A stretch of 64,000 bases of DNA from Faecalicatena faecalis. Lineage in GTDB: Bacteria; Bacillota; Clostridia; Lachnospirales; Lachnospiraceae. Location of the stretch: positions 186,001-250,000 of the forward strand of contig NZ_JABACJ020000001.1 in assembly GCF_012524165.2 (NCBI RefSeq). Direction: 5' to 3'. Made by a program: the position numbers and the translations under genes. The notes under the pieces were generated by a model. That model worked only from the letters and a program-made list of their open reading frames with translations, did no database searches and was not told the DNA's origin. Numbering within the stretch: position 1 is the first letter of the stretch; every line of letters begins with the position of its first letter. Below, one piece after another: positions 8,588 through 16,300 of the stretch.

Positions 8588-8707
8588 TTATCGCTTAAAC
8601 ATTGAATTTATAGCCGATACCCCAGTATCATAAAGCTGTTCTTTAGTGAATACCTGTCCCTTACGACAAAAGAGAAAGTACAAGAGGTCAAATTCTTTTG
8701 CGGTCAA
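8588..8707 (-). pseudogene. Remnant of an OmpR-family response regulator (winged-helix end)
   Basis: On the minus strand from 8707 the frame reads LTAKEFDLLYFLFCRKGQVFTKEQLYD, the start of an OmpR/PhoB DNA-binding domain. Directly after it, in another frame, comes WGIGYKFNV followed by a stop, the standard end of the same domain. The middle of the winged helix (recognition helix and wing) is gone and the receiver domain is absent. An internal deletion with frame change is therefore visible. It lies downstream of two small membrane genes and beside a broken TetR gene, all AT-rich. Confidence 0.75.
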
Positions 8708-8932
8708 TTATATACATTCTCCCTTTTCGTTCATAAATGTTTTGGAAAAAGGTTCTATGGTAAAAGCATAATATTGAAATATTTGCTCAAATAGCCCTAT
8801 TTCAAAAAGTATCATTCCTATTGGGAATAAAATCCCTGTCAATATTAACATAACAGATAATACCGATAGAAATATTACAACAAATAGAAAAGTTGAATAT
8901 ATTCCATATTTTTTTATTACTGACCTTTGCAT
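8708..8932 (-). CDS. Small hypothetical membrane protein (74 aa)
   Basis: Start ATG 8932 is preceded by GAGGTGATAAA, a good ribosome site. Two hydrophobic stretches (about residues 11-34 and 36-56) leave short charged ends. Its stop touches the response-regulator remnant. No recognised family. It follows the 79-residue gene by about 28 bases on the same strand, so the two are probably co-transcribed. Possible roles such as immunity or bacteriocin-related functions are speculation only. Confidence 0.55.
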   Translation of the reverse strand: MQRSVIKKYGIYSTFLFVVIFLSVLSVMLILTGILFPIGMILFEIGLFEQIFQYYAFTIEPFSKTFMNEKGECI

Positions 8933-8960
8933 TTTATCACCTCAAATTTTTGCAAAGTTT

Positions 8961-9200
8961 TTAAATATACTTTTTACAAATTAATTGAGCGCCATTTAGA
9001 ACAGCAGTAACTGAACCTATACCAAAGCAGATTTGCCCAGCGGTTGTTTTTGGAGCTAACAAAACACTGCCAGTAGCAAGAGAAATGCCTGCAATTAAAC
9101 TTATAGAAATAAAAACAGGTGACCTGCCAGTATTTAGATGTTTACAATTCTTAATTAGATAATTTCTGAATTTACTTAATCCTTCTAATCCGTTGTTCAT
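8961..9200 (-). CDS. Small hypothetical membrane protein (79 aa)
   Basis: ATG 9200 has AAAGGAGGAATTC upstream, one of the strongest ribosome sites in this AT-rich patch. Residues 30-75 carry two Gly/Ala/Ser-rich hydrophobic segments (ISLIAGISLATGSVLLA and CFGIGSVTAVLNGA), giving a hairpin-like membrane protein with a basic N-terminus. It lies 15 bases after the TetR-like frame and before the 74-residue gene. I do not recognise the family. Confidence 0.55.
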   Translation of the reverse strand: MNNGLEGLSKFRNYLIKNCKHLNTGRSPVFISISLIAGISLATGSVLLAPKTTAGQICFGIGSVTAVLNGAQLICKKYI

Positions 9201-9215
9201 TTGAATTCCTCCTTT

Positions 9216-9709
9216 TTATTCAAATACACTTTCAATTAAAACTTCTATCATAAAATCAATTACTTCTAAATGATTATATGGCAATTTTTCTTTATTAGAA
9301 TTCGGCATAAATAGAATAGCAAATGCAGAGTTACCCTTGTCTTCATTTATCTTGTATTGTAGCTTAGAATCCTTGATGATATTACGAATATCATTATCAC
9401 CGTGAAATGCTAATTCTTCAATTTTTTTTTCTTTAGGCAATCTATTCATAAATGCTATAAAATCTGGCGAATTCATTTCTAAGATGAAAGGTATTTTAAT
9501 GTATTCTCTATAAATCAACTTTAGAGTATTACACAAACTTTCCTTCGTAGGTGTTTCACCTAGTGTTGCTTTGGTCAAATTAACTACCCTAGTTTGAATT
9601 CTCATTATAACATCAAAAAATAGTTCTTCTTTTGAAGCATAGAATAAATAAAATGCGTCCTTGATATTCCTGCTTTTGCACATAAATCTTCAATACAAGC
9701 TCGATTTCG
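9216..9709 (-). pseudogene. TetR/AcrR family regulator, frameshifted and N-terminally truncated
   Basis: The frame 9683-9216 gives AFYLFYASKEELFFDVI, the end of a TetR HTH, and a full ~130-residue ligand-binding part. The preceding helix-turn-helix piece CIEDLCAKAGIS is present at 9697-9665 but in a different frame, so one base has been lost around 9665-9672. The first ~25 residues of the HTH are absent; that point is followed by the large imperfect hairpin at 9742-9818. The protein can hardly bind DNA as it stands. It presumably once controlled the small membrane genes that follow. Confidence 0.75.
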
Positions 9710-9741
9710 CTAAAACCGCTTCATCTCGCTTCGGCTAAACG

Positions 9742-9818
9742 CCGTATGGAAAGATTTGTACAGTTTATGCTTGGTGAGCAAGCTCCCACGCAGAAACTGT
9801 ACGAATCTTTCCGCATGG
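9742..9818. repeat. Large imperfect inverted repeat (77 nt)
   Basis: Arms 9742-9766 and 9794-9818 match at 21 of 25 positions, and all four differences are transitions that permit G-U pairs in RNA. A second small stem GCTTG/CAAGC (769-773 and 779-783 of the 9-kb block) sits in the loop. It lies between the broken TetR gene and the fab promoter. It could be a terminator-like or non-autonomous mobile repeat; no T run follows either arm. Confidence 0.7.
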
Positions 9819-9843
9819 CTGAATAGTTACTAAAAATTTCTTA

Positions 9844-9871
9844 TTGACAATTAAGAGAATTATGATATACT
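9844..9871 (+). promoter_or_regulatory. Promoter of the fab operon
   Basis: TTGACA at 9844-9849, 16-base spacer, TATACT at 9866-9871. It is the only strong promoter seen before fabH and is overlapped by the FabT-like operator. Confidence 0.8.
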
Positions 9872-9887
9872 TTGATAATCAAAGTAT
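9867..9887. promoter_or_regulatory. FabT-type operator (21-bp palindrome)
   Basis: Perfect palindrome around 9877 with core TTTGATAATCAAA, covering the -10 element and start point. This matches the known FabT box of streptococci (TTTGA...TCAAA). A MarR-family FabT candidate is encoded at the far end of this operon (20573-21019). Confidence 0.8.
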
Positions 9888-9934
9888 TTTAAAATAAAAA
9901 TATTTGGAAATGAAATTAAACATGGAGAATAATT

Positions 9935-10897
9935 ATGATAGGAAAGATATGTGGAACAGGTTCATACGTGCCAGCACATTTTCTGGACAATAACGATCTG
10001 TCTAAGATGGTGGACACAAATGACGAGTGGATACGTGAGCGGACCGGGGTCGTCAGGAGACATATTATAGAAGAAGAGACAACGGTTTCCATGTCCGTGG
10101 AGGCGGCAAGGCGTGCACTTGAGAACAGTGACACTGCGCCGGAGGAATTAGATCTGATCCTGGTTTCGACGTTTACTTCAGAGGTGATGCTTCCATGCAC
10201 GGCCTGCGAGGTGCAGAAGGAGCTGGGGGCAGTCAATGCCACCGGGTTCGACCTGAATGCAGCATGTACGGGATTTTTATTTGCCTATAATACAGCGCAG
10301 GCATATATCGCTTCTGGCGTATATAAGACGATATTGCTCATTGGGGCGGAGAGTCTGTCAAATACGGTGAACTGGGAAGACCGTGGGACCTGCATTTTGT
10401 TTGGAGACGGAGCCGGAGCGGCAGTACTGAAAGCAGAGGAAGGCACGTTTTATCAGCCGGTCACGCATTCAGACGGAAGCTTAGGCGATGCACTGACCTG
10501 TATGAGCAGGCACAGGAAGTACCGTCCGGCAGAGGAAGAGGATTTAGATTCTTATATGCATATGAATGGGCAGGCAGTTTTTAAATTTGCAGTCAGAAGG
10601 GTGCCGGAGGTGATTGGAGAGGCGCTTGAGGGGACAGGATTTTCGGTCAGCGATATTGACTATTTTATCCTGCATCAGGCTAATAAACGTATTGTAGAGT
10701 CTGTCGCAAAACGATTGAAAGCAGAGATCGGTAAATTTCCGATGAACCTGCAGGAGTATGGGAATACCTCCTCGGCCAGCATCCCGATTCTTCTGGATGA
10801 GGTCAATCGGAAGGGCATGCTCAAAAAGGGAGATAAGCTGGTCATGGCAGGTTTCGGGGCAGGCTTGTCCTGGGGGGCTGTCTGCCTTGAGTGGTAG
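9935..10897 (+). CDS. fabH: 3-oxoacyl-ACP synthase III
   Basis: 320 residues, the usual length. It condenses acetyl-CoA (or a branched starter) with malonyl-ACP to open each fatty acid cycle. The catalytic triad is visible: Cys111 in NAACTGF, His247 in LHQANKR, and Asn277 in GNTSSAS. First gene of the operon behind the FabT-box promoter; GGAG lies nine bases before ATG 9935. Starter preference (straight or branched) cannot be decided by eye. Confidence 0.97.
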   Translation: MIGKICGTGSYVPAHFLDNNDLSKMVDTNDEWIRERTGVVRRHIIEEETTVSMSVEAARRALENSDTAPEELDLILVSTFTSEVMLPCTACEVQKELGAVNATGFDLNAACTGFLFAYNTAQAYIASGVYKTILLIGAESLSNTVNWEDRGTCILFGDGAGAAVLKAEEGTFYQPVTHSDGSLGDALTCMSRHRKYRPAEEEDLDSYMHMNGQAVFKFAVRRVPEVIGEALEGTGFSVSDIDYFILHQANKRIVESVAKRLKAEIGKFPMNLQEYGNTSSASIPILLDEVNRKGMLKKGDKLVMAGFGAGLSWGAVCLEW

Positions 10898-10932
10898 AAG
10901 CTTAAGAGAAGCAGCCAGTCTCAAAAACAGGA

Positions 10933-10975
10933 TGAAACGCAGTGTTTCAGGTAATACCCGGTCATGCCGGATTAC
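10933..10975 (+). other. Two small intercistronic hairpins
   Basis: TGAAAC/GTTTCA (10933-10938, 10944-10949) and GTAAT..CCGG/CCGG.ATTAC (10951-10975) lie in the 170-base gap between fabH and acpP. No T run follows, so they may shape mRNA decay or attenuate rather than terminate. Confidence 0.5.
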
Positions 10976-11067
10976 ATATCTATGGATTGTACAGCACCTG
11001 GTGCTCCCACAATCCGAAAAAATATCTATGAAAATAAAAGAGAAGAGTAAGAAAGGAATTTAAAACT

Positions 11068-11292
11068 ATGTTAGAGAAAGTAAAAGAAATCGTAGCAGAA
11101 TCATTAGGAGCAGAAATTACAACACTTACAGAGGCAACTTCATTCAAAGAGGACCTGGCAGCAGACTCACTGGACTTATTTGAAGTAGTTATGGCTTTCG
11201 AGGAAGAATTTGATGTGGAGATCCCATCAGAAGATTTAGAGCAGATCGGTACCATCGGTGATGTTGTAAAATATCTGGAAGCTCACAAATAA
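11068..11292 (+). CDS. acpP: Acyl carrier protein
   Basis: 74 residues, acidic. The phosphopantetheine site is Ser34 in AADSLDLFEV. It carries the growing acyl chain between all the Fab enzymes encoded around it. The RBS AGAAAGG precedes ATG 11068. High expression is expected; the two hairpins upstream and the 50-base gap downstream are consistent with separate mRNA stability for this segment, which is inference. Confidence 0.98.
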   Translation: MLEKVKEIVAESLGAEITTLTEATSFKEDLAADSLDLFEVVMAFEEEFDVEIPSEDLEQIGTIGDVVKYLEAHK

Positions 11293-11342
11293 GAAGATTC
11301 AAATAAGTAGATTCATAAGTTTAAAAAGGAAAGGTTGTTAGT

Positions 11343-12281
11343 ATGAAGACAAAAGTAACCGAAATTTTAGGAATTGAATATCCGATCATCCAGGGTGGAA
11401 TGGCATGGGTTGCTGAATATCATCTTGCAGCCGCCGTATCAGAAGCCGGCGGGCTTGGACTGATTGGTGCGGCGAGCGCGCCGGCCGACTGGGTACGGGA
11501 ACAGATTAAAGAAGCGAAGAAGCTGACGAAAAAGCCATTTGGCGTGAATATCATGCTGATGAGTCCTTATGCGGACGAAGTGGCAAAAGTGATTGTGGAG
11601 GAGGGCGTGAAGGTCGTAACGACTGGTGCCGGGTCTCCTGAAAAATATATGAAGATGTGGAAAGAAGCAGGAGTAAAGGTGATTCCTGTTGTTGCATCTG
11701 TTGCACTGGCAAAGCGTATGGAGCGCTGCGGGGCAGATGCCCTGGTGGCAGAAGGAACAGAGGCAGGCGGACACATCGGTGAAAATACAACCATGGTACT
11801 GGTACCGCAGGTTGTAGATGCGGTGAGTATTCCAGTCATCGCTGCTGGAGGAATTGCGGACGGCAGAGGAATCGCGGCAGCATTTATGTTAGGTGCACAG
11901 GCCGTACAGATGGGAACTCACTTTGTGGTTACGAAAGAATCTATTGTTCATGAAAATTATAAAAAATGTATCATAAAGGCCCGGGATATCGACTCCAGAG
12001 TGACCGGACGCACGACAGGACATCCGGTGCGCGCCCTACGCAACCAGATGACAAAGGAATATCTGCAAAAAGAGCAGGGGGGCGCTTCCTTTGAGGAGCT
12101 GGAACTCCTGACTTTAGGCGGCCTTAGAAAAGCCGTGGTAGAGGGCGACGTCGTGAACGGCAGTGTGATGGCAGGCCAGATCGCAGGAATGGTCAAGGAA
12201 GAGTTGTCCTGTCAGGAGCTGATTATGAAGCTTGTGAAGGAGACCGACGACCTGATTGGAGGAAAAGGATTTTATGAGTAA
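11343..12281 (+). CDS. fabK: Enoyl-ACP reductase II (FMN-dependent)
   Basis: 312 residues, nitronate monooxygenase-like TIM barrel. GGMAWVAEYHLAAAVSEAGGLG at the N-terminus, AEGTEAGGHIG in the middle and IAAGGIADGRG for the FMN phosphate site are all present. It does the final reduction of each elongation round, in place of FabI, which explains triclosan resistance in FabK organisms (family knowledge). Its position between acpP and fabD matches the streptococcal/clostridial operon. The end overlaps fabD by eight bases. Confidence 0.95.
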   Translation: MKTKVTEILGIEYPIIQGGMAWVAEYHLAAAVSEAGGLGLIGAASAPADWVREQIKEAKKLTKKPFGVNIMLMSPYADEVAKVIVEEGVKVVTTGAGSPEKYMKMWKEAGVKVIPVVASVALAKRMERCGADALVAEGTEAGGHIGENTTMVLVPQVVDAVSIPVIAAGGIADGRGIAAAFMLGAQAVQMGTHFVVTKESIVHENYKKCIIKARDIDSRVTGRTTGHPVRALRNQMTKEYLQKEQGGASFEELELLTLGGLRKAVVEGDVVNGSVMAGQIAGMVKEELSCQELIMKLVKETDDLIGGKGFYE

Positions 12282-13194
12282 GACTGCATTTATATTTCCC
12301 GGACAAGGCGCGCAGAAAGCTGGAATGGGAAAAGATTTTTATGAACAAAGTGAAACAGCGGCTCAGATTTTTGACAAAGCATCTGAACTGTTGGATATAG
12401 ATATGAAGGCATTGTGCTTTGAGGAAAATGATTTGCTGGATCAGACCGAATATACACAGGCTGCTTTGGTGACAACCTGTCTTGCTATGGCAAAGGCCCT
12501 GGAAGAGAGAGGGTTAAAGCCGGATGTGGCCGCCGGATTGAGTCTGGGAGAATATTGTGCGATCGCTCTGGCAGGCGGGATGAGCGCAGAGGATGCAATT
12601 ACGACGGTCAGAAAGCGTGGAATCCTGATGCAGAATGCCGTTCCGGGAGGAAAAGGCTCCATGGCGGCTGTGCTTGGCATGGCGGCAGAGGAGATTGAGA
12701 AGGTACTCAGTGAGATCGAGGGTGCAAGTATCGCAAACTACAATTGCCCGGGACAGATCGTGATTACCGGCTGGAAGGAAAGCGTGGAAAAAGCCTCTGA
12801 AGCATTGAAGGCTGCCGGGGCAAAGCGGGTACTCCCACTGAATGTGAGTGGACCGTTCCACTCCCCGCTGCTTACAGAAGCAGGCAGGGAACTTGGGAAG
12901 GTACTGGAAAGCGTGGAATTACATACTCTGGAATTCCCTTATGTGACGAATGTAACTGCGGCATATGTGACGGATATCAGTGAGACGAAGGCTTTGCTTG
13001 AACAGCAGGTGGCATCCTCGGTCCGCTGGCAGCAGAGTGTGGAAAATATGATCGCGGCCGGTGTGGACACTTTTGTGGAAGTAGGCCCGGGAAAAACGCT
13101 GGCAGGCTTCATGCGGAAGATAGACAGAAATGTAAAGGTATACAATGTAGGTTCATGGGAAGATGTAGACAAGGTGGTCAGTGAATTATGTTAG
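12274..13194 (+). CDS. fabD: Malonyl-CoA:ACP transacylase
   Basis: 306 residues from ATG 12274, chosen because GGAGGAAAAGG ends just before it; a longer frame from 12256 would start on that ribosome site. N-terminal FIFPGQGAQ, the nucleophile Ser90 in GLSLGE and the catalytic His in SGPFHSPLL are seen. The family motif is usually GHSLGE; here Leu replaces the His next to the nucleophile, a variant I believe common in clostridia. It loads malonyl onto ACP for FabH and FabF. It overlaps both neighbours by a few bases. Confidence 0.96.
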   Translation: MSKTAFIFPGQGAQKAGMGKDFYEQSETAAQIFDKASELLDIDMKALCFEENDLLDQTEYTQAALVTTCLAMAKALEERGLKPDVAAGLSLGEYCAIALAGGMSAEDAITTVRKRGILMQNAVPGGKGSMAAVLGMAAEEIEKVLSEIEGASIANYNCPGQIVITGWKESVEKASEALKAAGAKRVLPLNVSGPFHSPLLTEAGRELGKVLESVELHTLEFPYVTNVTAAYVTDISETKALLEQQVASSVRWQQSVENMIAAGVDTFVEVGPGKTLAGFMRKIDRNVKVYNVGSWEDVDKVVSELC

Positions 13195-13928
13195 AAGGAA
13201 AAGTAGCGGTTGTCACAGGGGCATCCAGAGGAATCGGAAGGGCTGTTGCCTTGAAACTGGCCTCTGAGGGTGCGGCAGTTGTGATCAATTATAATGGCTC
13301 TGCCGACAGAGCAGAGGAAGTGAAAAGTGAGATTGAAAAAAATGGCGGGAAGGCAGCAGTTATGCAGTGTAATGTGTCTGACTTCCAGGCTTGTGAGAAT
13401 TTTATAAAAGAAGTGATTTCTGAATTTGGCAGACTGGATATCCTCGTGAATAATGCGGGAATTACAAGAGACGGTCTTCTGATGAGAATGTCTGAAGAGG
13501 ATTTTGATGCGGTTGTGGATACGAATCTGAAAGGGACCTTCAATTGTATCCGTTTTGCATCCAGACAGATGATGAAGCAGAGATGTGGTAGAATCATCAA
13601 CCTTTCTTCTGTATCCGGCGTCCTGGGAAATGCGGGGCAGGCGAATTATTCTGCGTCTAAGGCAGGCGTGATCGGACTGACAAAATCAGCGGCGAGAGAG
13701 CTGGCATCCAGGGGAATCACAGTCAATGCAATCGCACCGGGATTTATCAATACAGAGATGACACAGGATCTGCCTGAAAAGGTAAAGGAAGGCGCGGTGG
13801 CACAGATTCCACTGGGCAGCTTCGGAGAACCGGAGGATATCGCAGAGGCAGCGGCATTTCTGGCTTCTGACAAGGCTCGTTATATCACAGGACAGGTGCT
13901 GTGTGTAGACGGCGGAATGGCAATGTAA
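13188..13928 (+). CDS. fabG: 3-oxoacyl-ACP reductase
   Basis: 246 residues, classical short-chain dehydrogenase. TGASRGIG binds NADPH, NNAG follows, and the Ser140/141, Tyr154 and Lys158 catalytic set is visible in the INLSSVSG and YSASKAG motifs. It reduces the ketoacyl-ACP made by FabH and FabF. ATG 13188 overlaps the fabD stop codon by seven bases, so translation is coupled. Confidence 0.97.
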   Translation: MLEGKVAVVTGASRGIGRAVALKLASEGAAVVINYNGSADRAEEVKSEIEKNGGKAAVMQCNVSDFQACENFIKEVISEFGRLDILVNNAGITRDGLLMRMSEEDFDAVVDTNLKGTFNCIRFASRQMMKQRCGRIINLSSVSGVLGNAGQANYSASKAGVIGLTKSAARELASRGITVNAIAPGFINTEMTQDLPEKVKEGAVAQIPLGSFGEPEDIAEAAAFLASDKARYITGQVLCVDGGMAM

Positions 13929-13940
13929 AAGGAGAGAATT

Positions 13941-15179
13941 ATGAAGAGAAGAGTTGTAGTAACCGGGCTGGGAGCAGTCACCCCGATTGGAAATACAGTA
14001 GAGGAATTCTGGAGTGGAATTCGGGCAGGAAAAGTCGGAATCGGACCAATCACGAAGTTTGACGCCTCAGAATATAAAGTACAGATTGCGGCAGAAGTGA
14101 AGGATTTCGTGGCGAAAGAGCGCATGGATTTTAAAGCGGCAAAGCGAATGGAATTATTTTCCCAGTATGCGGTCGCTGCAGCAAAGGAAGCATTTACGGA
14201 TGCAGGGATCGATATGGAGAAGGAAGATGCATACCGTGCGGGTGTCATCGTCGGCTCTGGAATCGGAAGCCTGCAGACGGTGGAGAAGAATTACACGAAG
14301 ATCGTGGAAAAGGGACCGAGCAGAGTAAATCCTCTGATGGTGCCTCTGATGATCTCCAACATGGCAGCAGGTAATGTTTCCATCCAGTTAGGTCTGAAGG
14401 GGAAATGTACCAACGTGGTGACGGCATGTGCTTCCGGTACGAATTGTATCGGAGATGCGTTCCGTGCGATTCAGTATGATGATGCCGATATCATGGTGGC
14501 AGGAGGAACAGAGAGCTGTATCTGCCCGACAGGGGTAGCCGGATTTGCCGGACTGACTGCACTTTCTACTTCCACAGACCCGAGGCGTGCTTCCATTCCG
14601 TTTGATAAGGAACGGGACGGCTTCGTGCTCGGAGAGGGTGCCGGAATTGTAGTGCTGGAAGAACTCGAACACGCGAAGGCCAGAGGTGCGAAAATCTATG
14701 CAGAGGTAGTCGGCTATGGTGCAACAGGAGATGCTTACCACATCACCTCTCCGCAGGAGGATGGAGAAGGTGCCGGGATGGCGATGAAGATTGCCATGAA
14801 AGAGGCTGATGTAGCGCCGGAACAGATCGACTATATCAATGCCCATGGAACCAGCACACACCACAATGACTTGTTCGAGACAAGGGCAATTAAGTATGCA
14901 CTGGGAGATGCGGCGAAGGATGTGGTCATCAACTCCACGAAATCCATGATCGGACATCTGCTTGGGGCAGCCGGTGGCGTAGAGTTTGTCGTATGCGTGA
15001 AAAGTATACTGGACGGTTATATTCATCAGACCATGGGAACCGTTGAAACGGATGAAGAGTGCGATTTGAATTATGCAGTCGGAGCACCGGTAGAAAAAGA
15101 GGTAAATTATGTGCTGACCAATTCCCTTGGCTTTGGCGGACATAATGCGACTTTGTTGTTGAAGAAGTATGAAGGCTAA
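13941..15179 (+). CDS. fabF: 3-oxoacyl-ACP synthase II
   Basis: 412 residues, thiolase fold. Nucleophile Cys163 in TACASGTNC, His in NAHGTSTHHND and His in KSMIGHLLGAAG make the Cys-His-His triad of elongating KAS enzymes (unlike FabH with Cys-His-Asn). It extends acyl-ACP with malonyl-ACP. No FabB or FabM is seen in this operon, so how unsaturated acids are produced, if at all, is not shown here. Confidence 0.97.
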   Translation: MKRRVVVTGLGAVTPIGNTVEEFWSGIRAGKVGIGPITKFDASEYKVQIAAEVKDFVAKERMDFKAAKRMELFSQYAVAAAKEAFTDAGIDMEKEDAYRAGVIVGSGIGSLQTVEKNYTKIVEKGPSRVNPLMVPLMISNMAAGNVSIQLGLKGKCTNVVTACASGTNCIGDAFRAIQYDDADIMVAGGTESCICPTGVAGFAGLTALSTSTDPRRASIPFDKERDGFVLGEGAGIVVLEELEHAKARGAKIYAEVVGYGATGDAYHITSPQEDGEGAGMAMKIAMKEADVAPEQIDYINAHGTSTHHNDLFETRAIKYALGDAAKDVVINSTKSMIGHLLGAAGGVEFVVCVKSILDGYIHQTMGTVETDEECDLNYAVGAPVEKEVNYVLTNSLGFGGHNATLLLKKYEG

Positions 15180-15225
15180 TGTACTGCATCATTGAGACGG
15201 TACGTTAGTGCGAAAGGCGGATAGT

Positions 15226-15729
15226 ATGAGAATAGAGGAAATATTGCAGCTGGTGGATTCCATATCCAGATCCAACCTTGCAGAGTTTAAATATGAGGAA
15301 GGCGGAGTCAAACTTTCTCTGAAAAAGGCAGCAGCTATGACAGGCACGATACAGGCTTTAGGGCAGGATTCCAGCCAGGCCTCCTTACAGCCCATTGTGC
15401 AGACAATCGTTCCGACAAGCGCGGTGAATGCCCAAGCCCCGGTATCAGATCTGGCTTCGGCAGCGAAAAATGAGGAGCAGGGCGAAGCGGCCCGCGGCAA
15501 TATCGTGAAATCCCCACTGGTGGGAACCTTTTATGCGGCTCCTTCCGAGGATGCAGAACCATACGTACAGGTAGGAGACACCGTAAAGGAAGGCCAGGTT
15601 CTTGCAATCGTAGAGGCGATGAAGTTGATGAATGACATCGAGAGCGATTTCACAGGAACCATCACGGAAATCCTCGTCCAGAATGGAGAGGCCGTAGAAT
15701 ACGGACAGCCATTGTTCGTTATAGAATAG
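15226..15729 (+). CDS. accB: Biotin carboxyl carrier protein of acetyl-CoA carboxylase
   Basis: 167 residues from ATG 15226, preceded by AAAGGCGG; a GTG at 15208 overlaps that ribosome site and is less likely. The N-terminal helix region, an Ala/Gln/Pro-rich flexible linker (~40-90) and a lipoyl-like biotinyl domain with Lys133 in EAMKLMND are seen. It shuttles carboxybiotin between AccC and the AccDA carboxyltransferase encoded downstream. Confidence 0.96.
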   Translation: MRIEEILQLVDSISRSNLAEFKYEEGGVKLSLKKAAAMTGTIQALGQDSSQASLQPIVQTIVPTSAVNAQAPVSDLASAAKNEEQGEAARGNIVKSPLVGTFYAAPSEDAEPYVQVGDTVKEGQVLAIVEAMKLMNDIESDFTGTITEILVQNGEAVEYGQPLFVIE

Positions 15730-15740
15730 ACAATCAGGTG

Positions 15741-15762
15741 CAAAGGGGGCTGCCCCCCTTTG
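15741..15762. repeat. G/C-rich hairpin repeat, copy 1
   Basis: CAAAGGGGG, loop CTGC, then CCCCCTTTG: a 9-bp perfect stem between accB and fabZ. It resembles the hairpins at 17680-17700 and 41984-42002. Confidence 0.7.
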
Positions 15763-15854
15763 AAATTTTCTGTTTACAGTTCAGTTCAAGAGCTTGACAA
15801 ATGCTTTTTGGGTCTAATTGTACGTGGATTGGGAACTGAGAAAGAAGGTTAAAG

Positions 15855-16286
15855 ATGAATAGATTAGATATCAAACAGATTCAGGAGATTATTCCTCACA
15901 GACACCCGTTTTTGCTGGTGGATTATATCGAGGATTATGAACCAGGGCAGTATGCCGTGGGATATAAATGCGTCACATACCGGGAAGATTTCTTCAAGGG
16001 ACATTTCCCGCAGGAGCCGGTCATGCCGGGAGTTCTGACCGTAGAGGCATTGGCACAGGTCGGTGCGGTGGCAATCTTAAGTCAGGAAGATAATAAAGGG
16101 AAGGTCGCATATTTTGGCGGCATCCAGAAATGTAAGTTCAGAGGAAAAATCGTTCCGGGCGATAAGGTAAGGCTGGAGACGAAGATCATCAAGCAGAAGG
16201 GGCCTGTTGGAATCGGTGAGGCGACGGCTTCTGTGGATGGGAAAGTAGTTGTCAGTGCAGAGTTGACGTTCATGGTTGGGAAGTAA
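15855..16286 (+). CDS. fabZ: 3-hydroxyacyl-ACP dehydratase
   Basis: 143 residues, hotdog fold. HRHPFLLVDYI contains the catalytic His and GHFPQEPVMPGVLTVEALAQ the catalytic Glu on the central helix. It removes water to give enoyl-ACP for FabK. Located between accB and accC, exactly as in streptococcal fab operons. RBS AAAGAAGG lies before ATG 15855. Confidence 0.96.
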   Translation: MNRLDIKQIQEIIPHRHPFLLVDYIEDYEPGQYAVGYKCVTYREDFFKGHFPQEPVMPGVLTVEALAQVGAVAILSQEDNKGKVAYFGGIQKCKFRGKIVPGDKVRLETKIIKQKGPVGIGEATASVDGKVVVSAELTFMVGK

Positions 16287-16300
16287 GGAGAAGTTCAGGT

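Noticed and set aside
10758..11063. Gene spanning the fabH end and acpP gap
   Set aside because: Out of frame shadow of fabH running into the hairpin gap; no ribosome site or family similarity.
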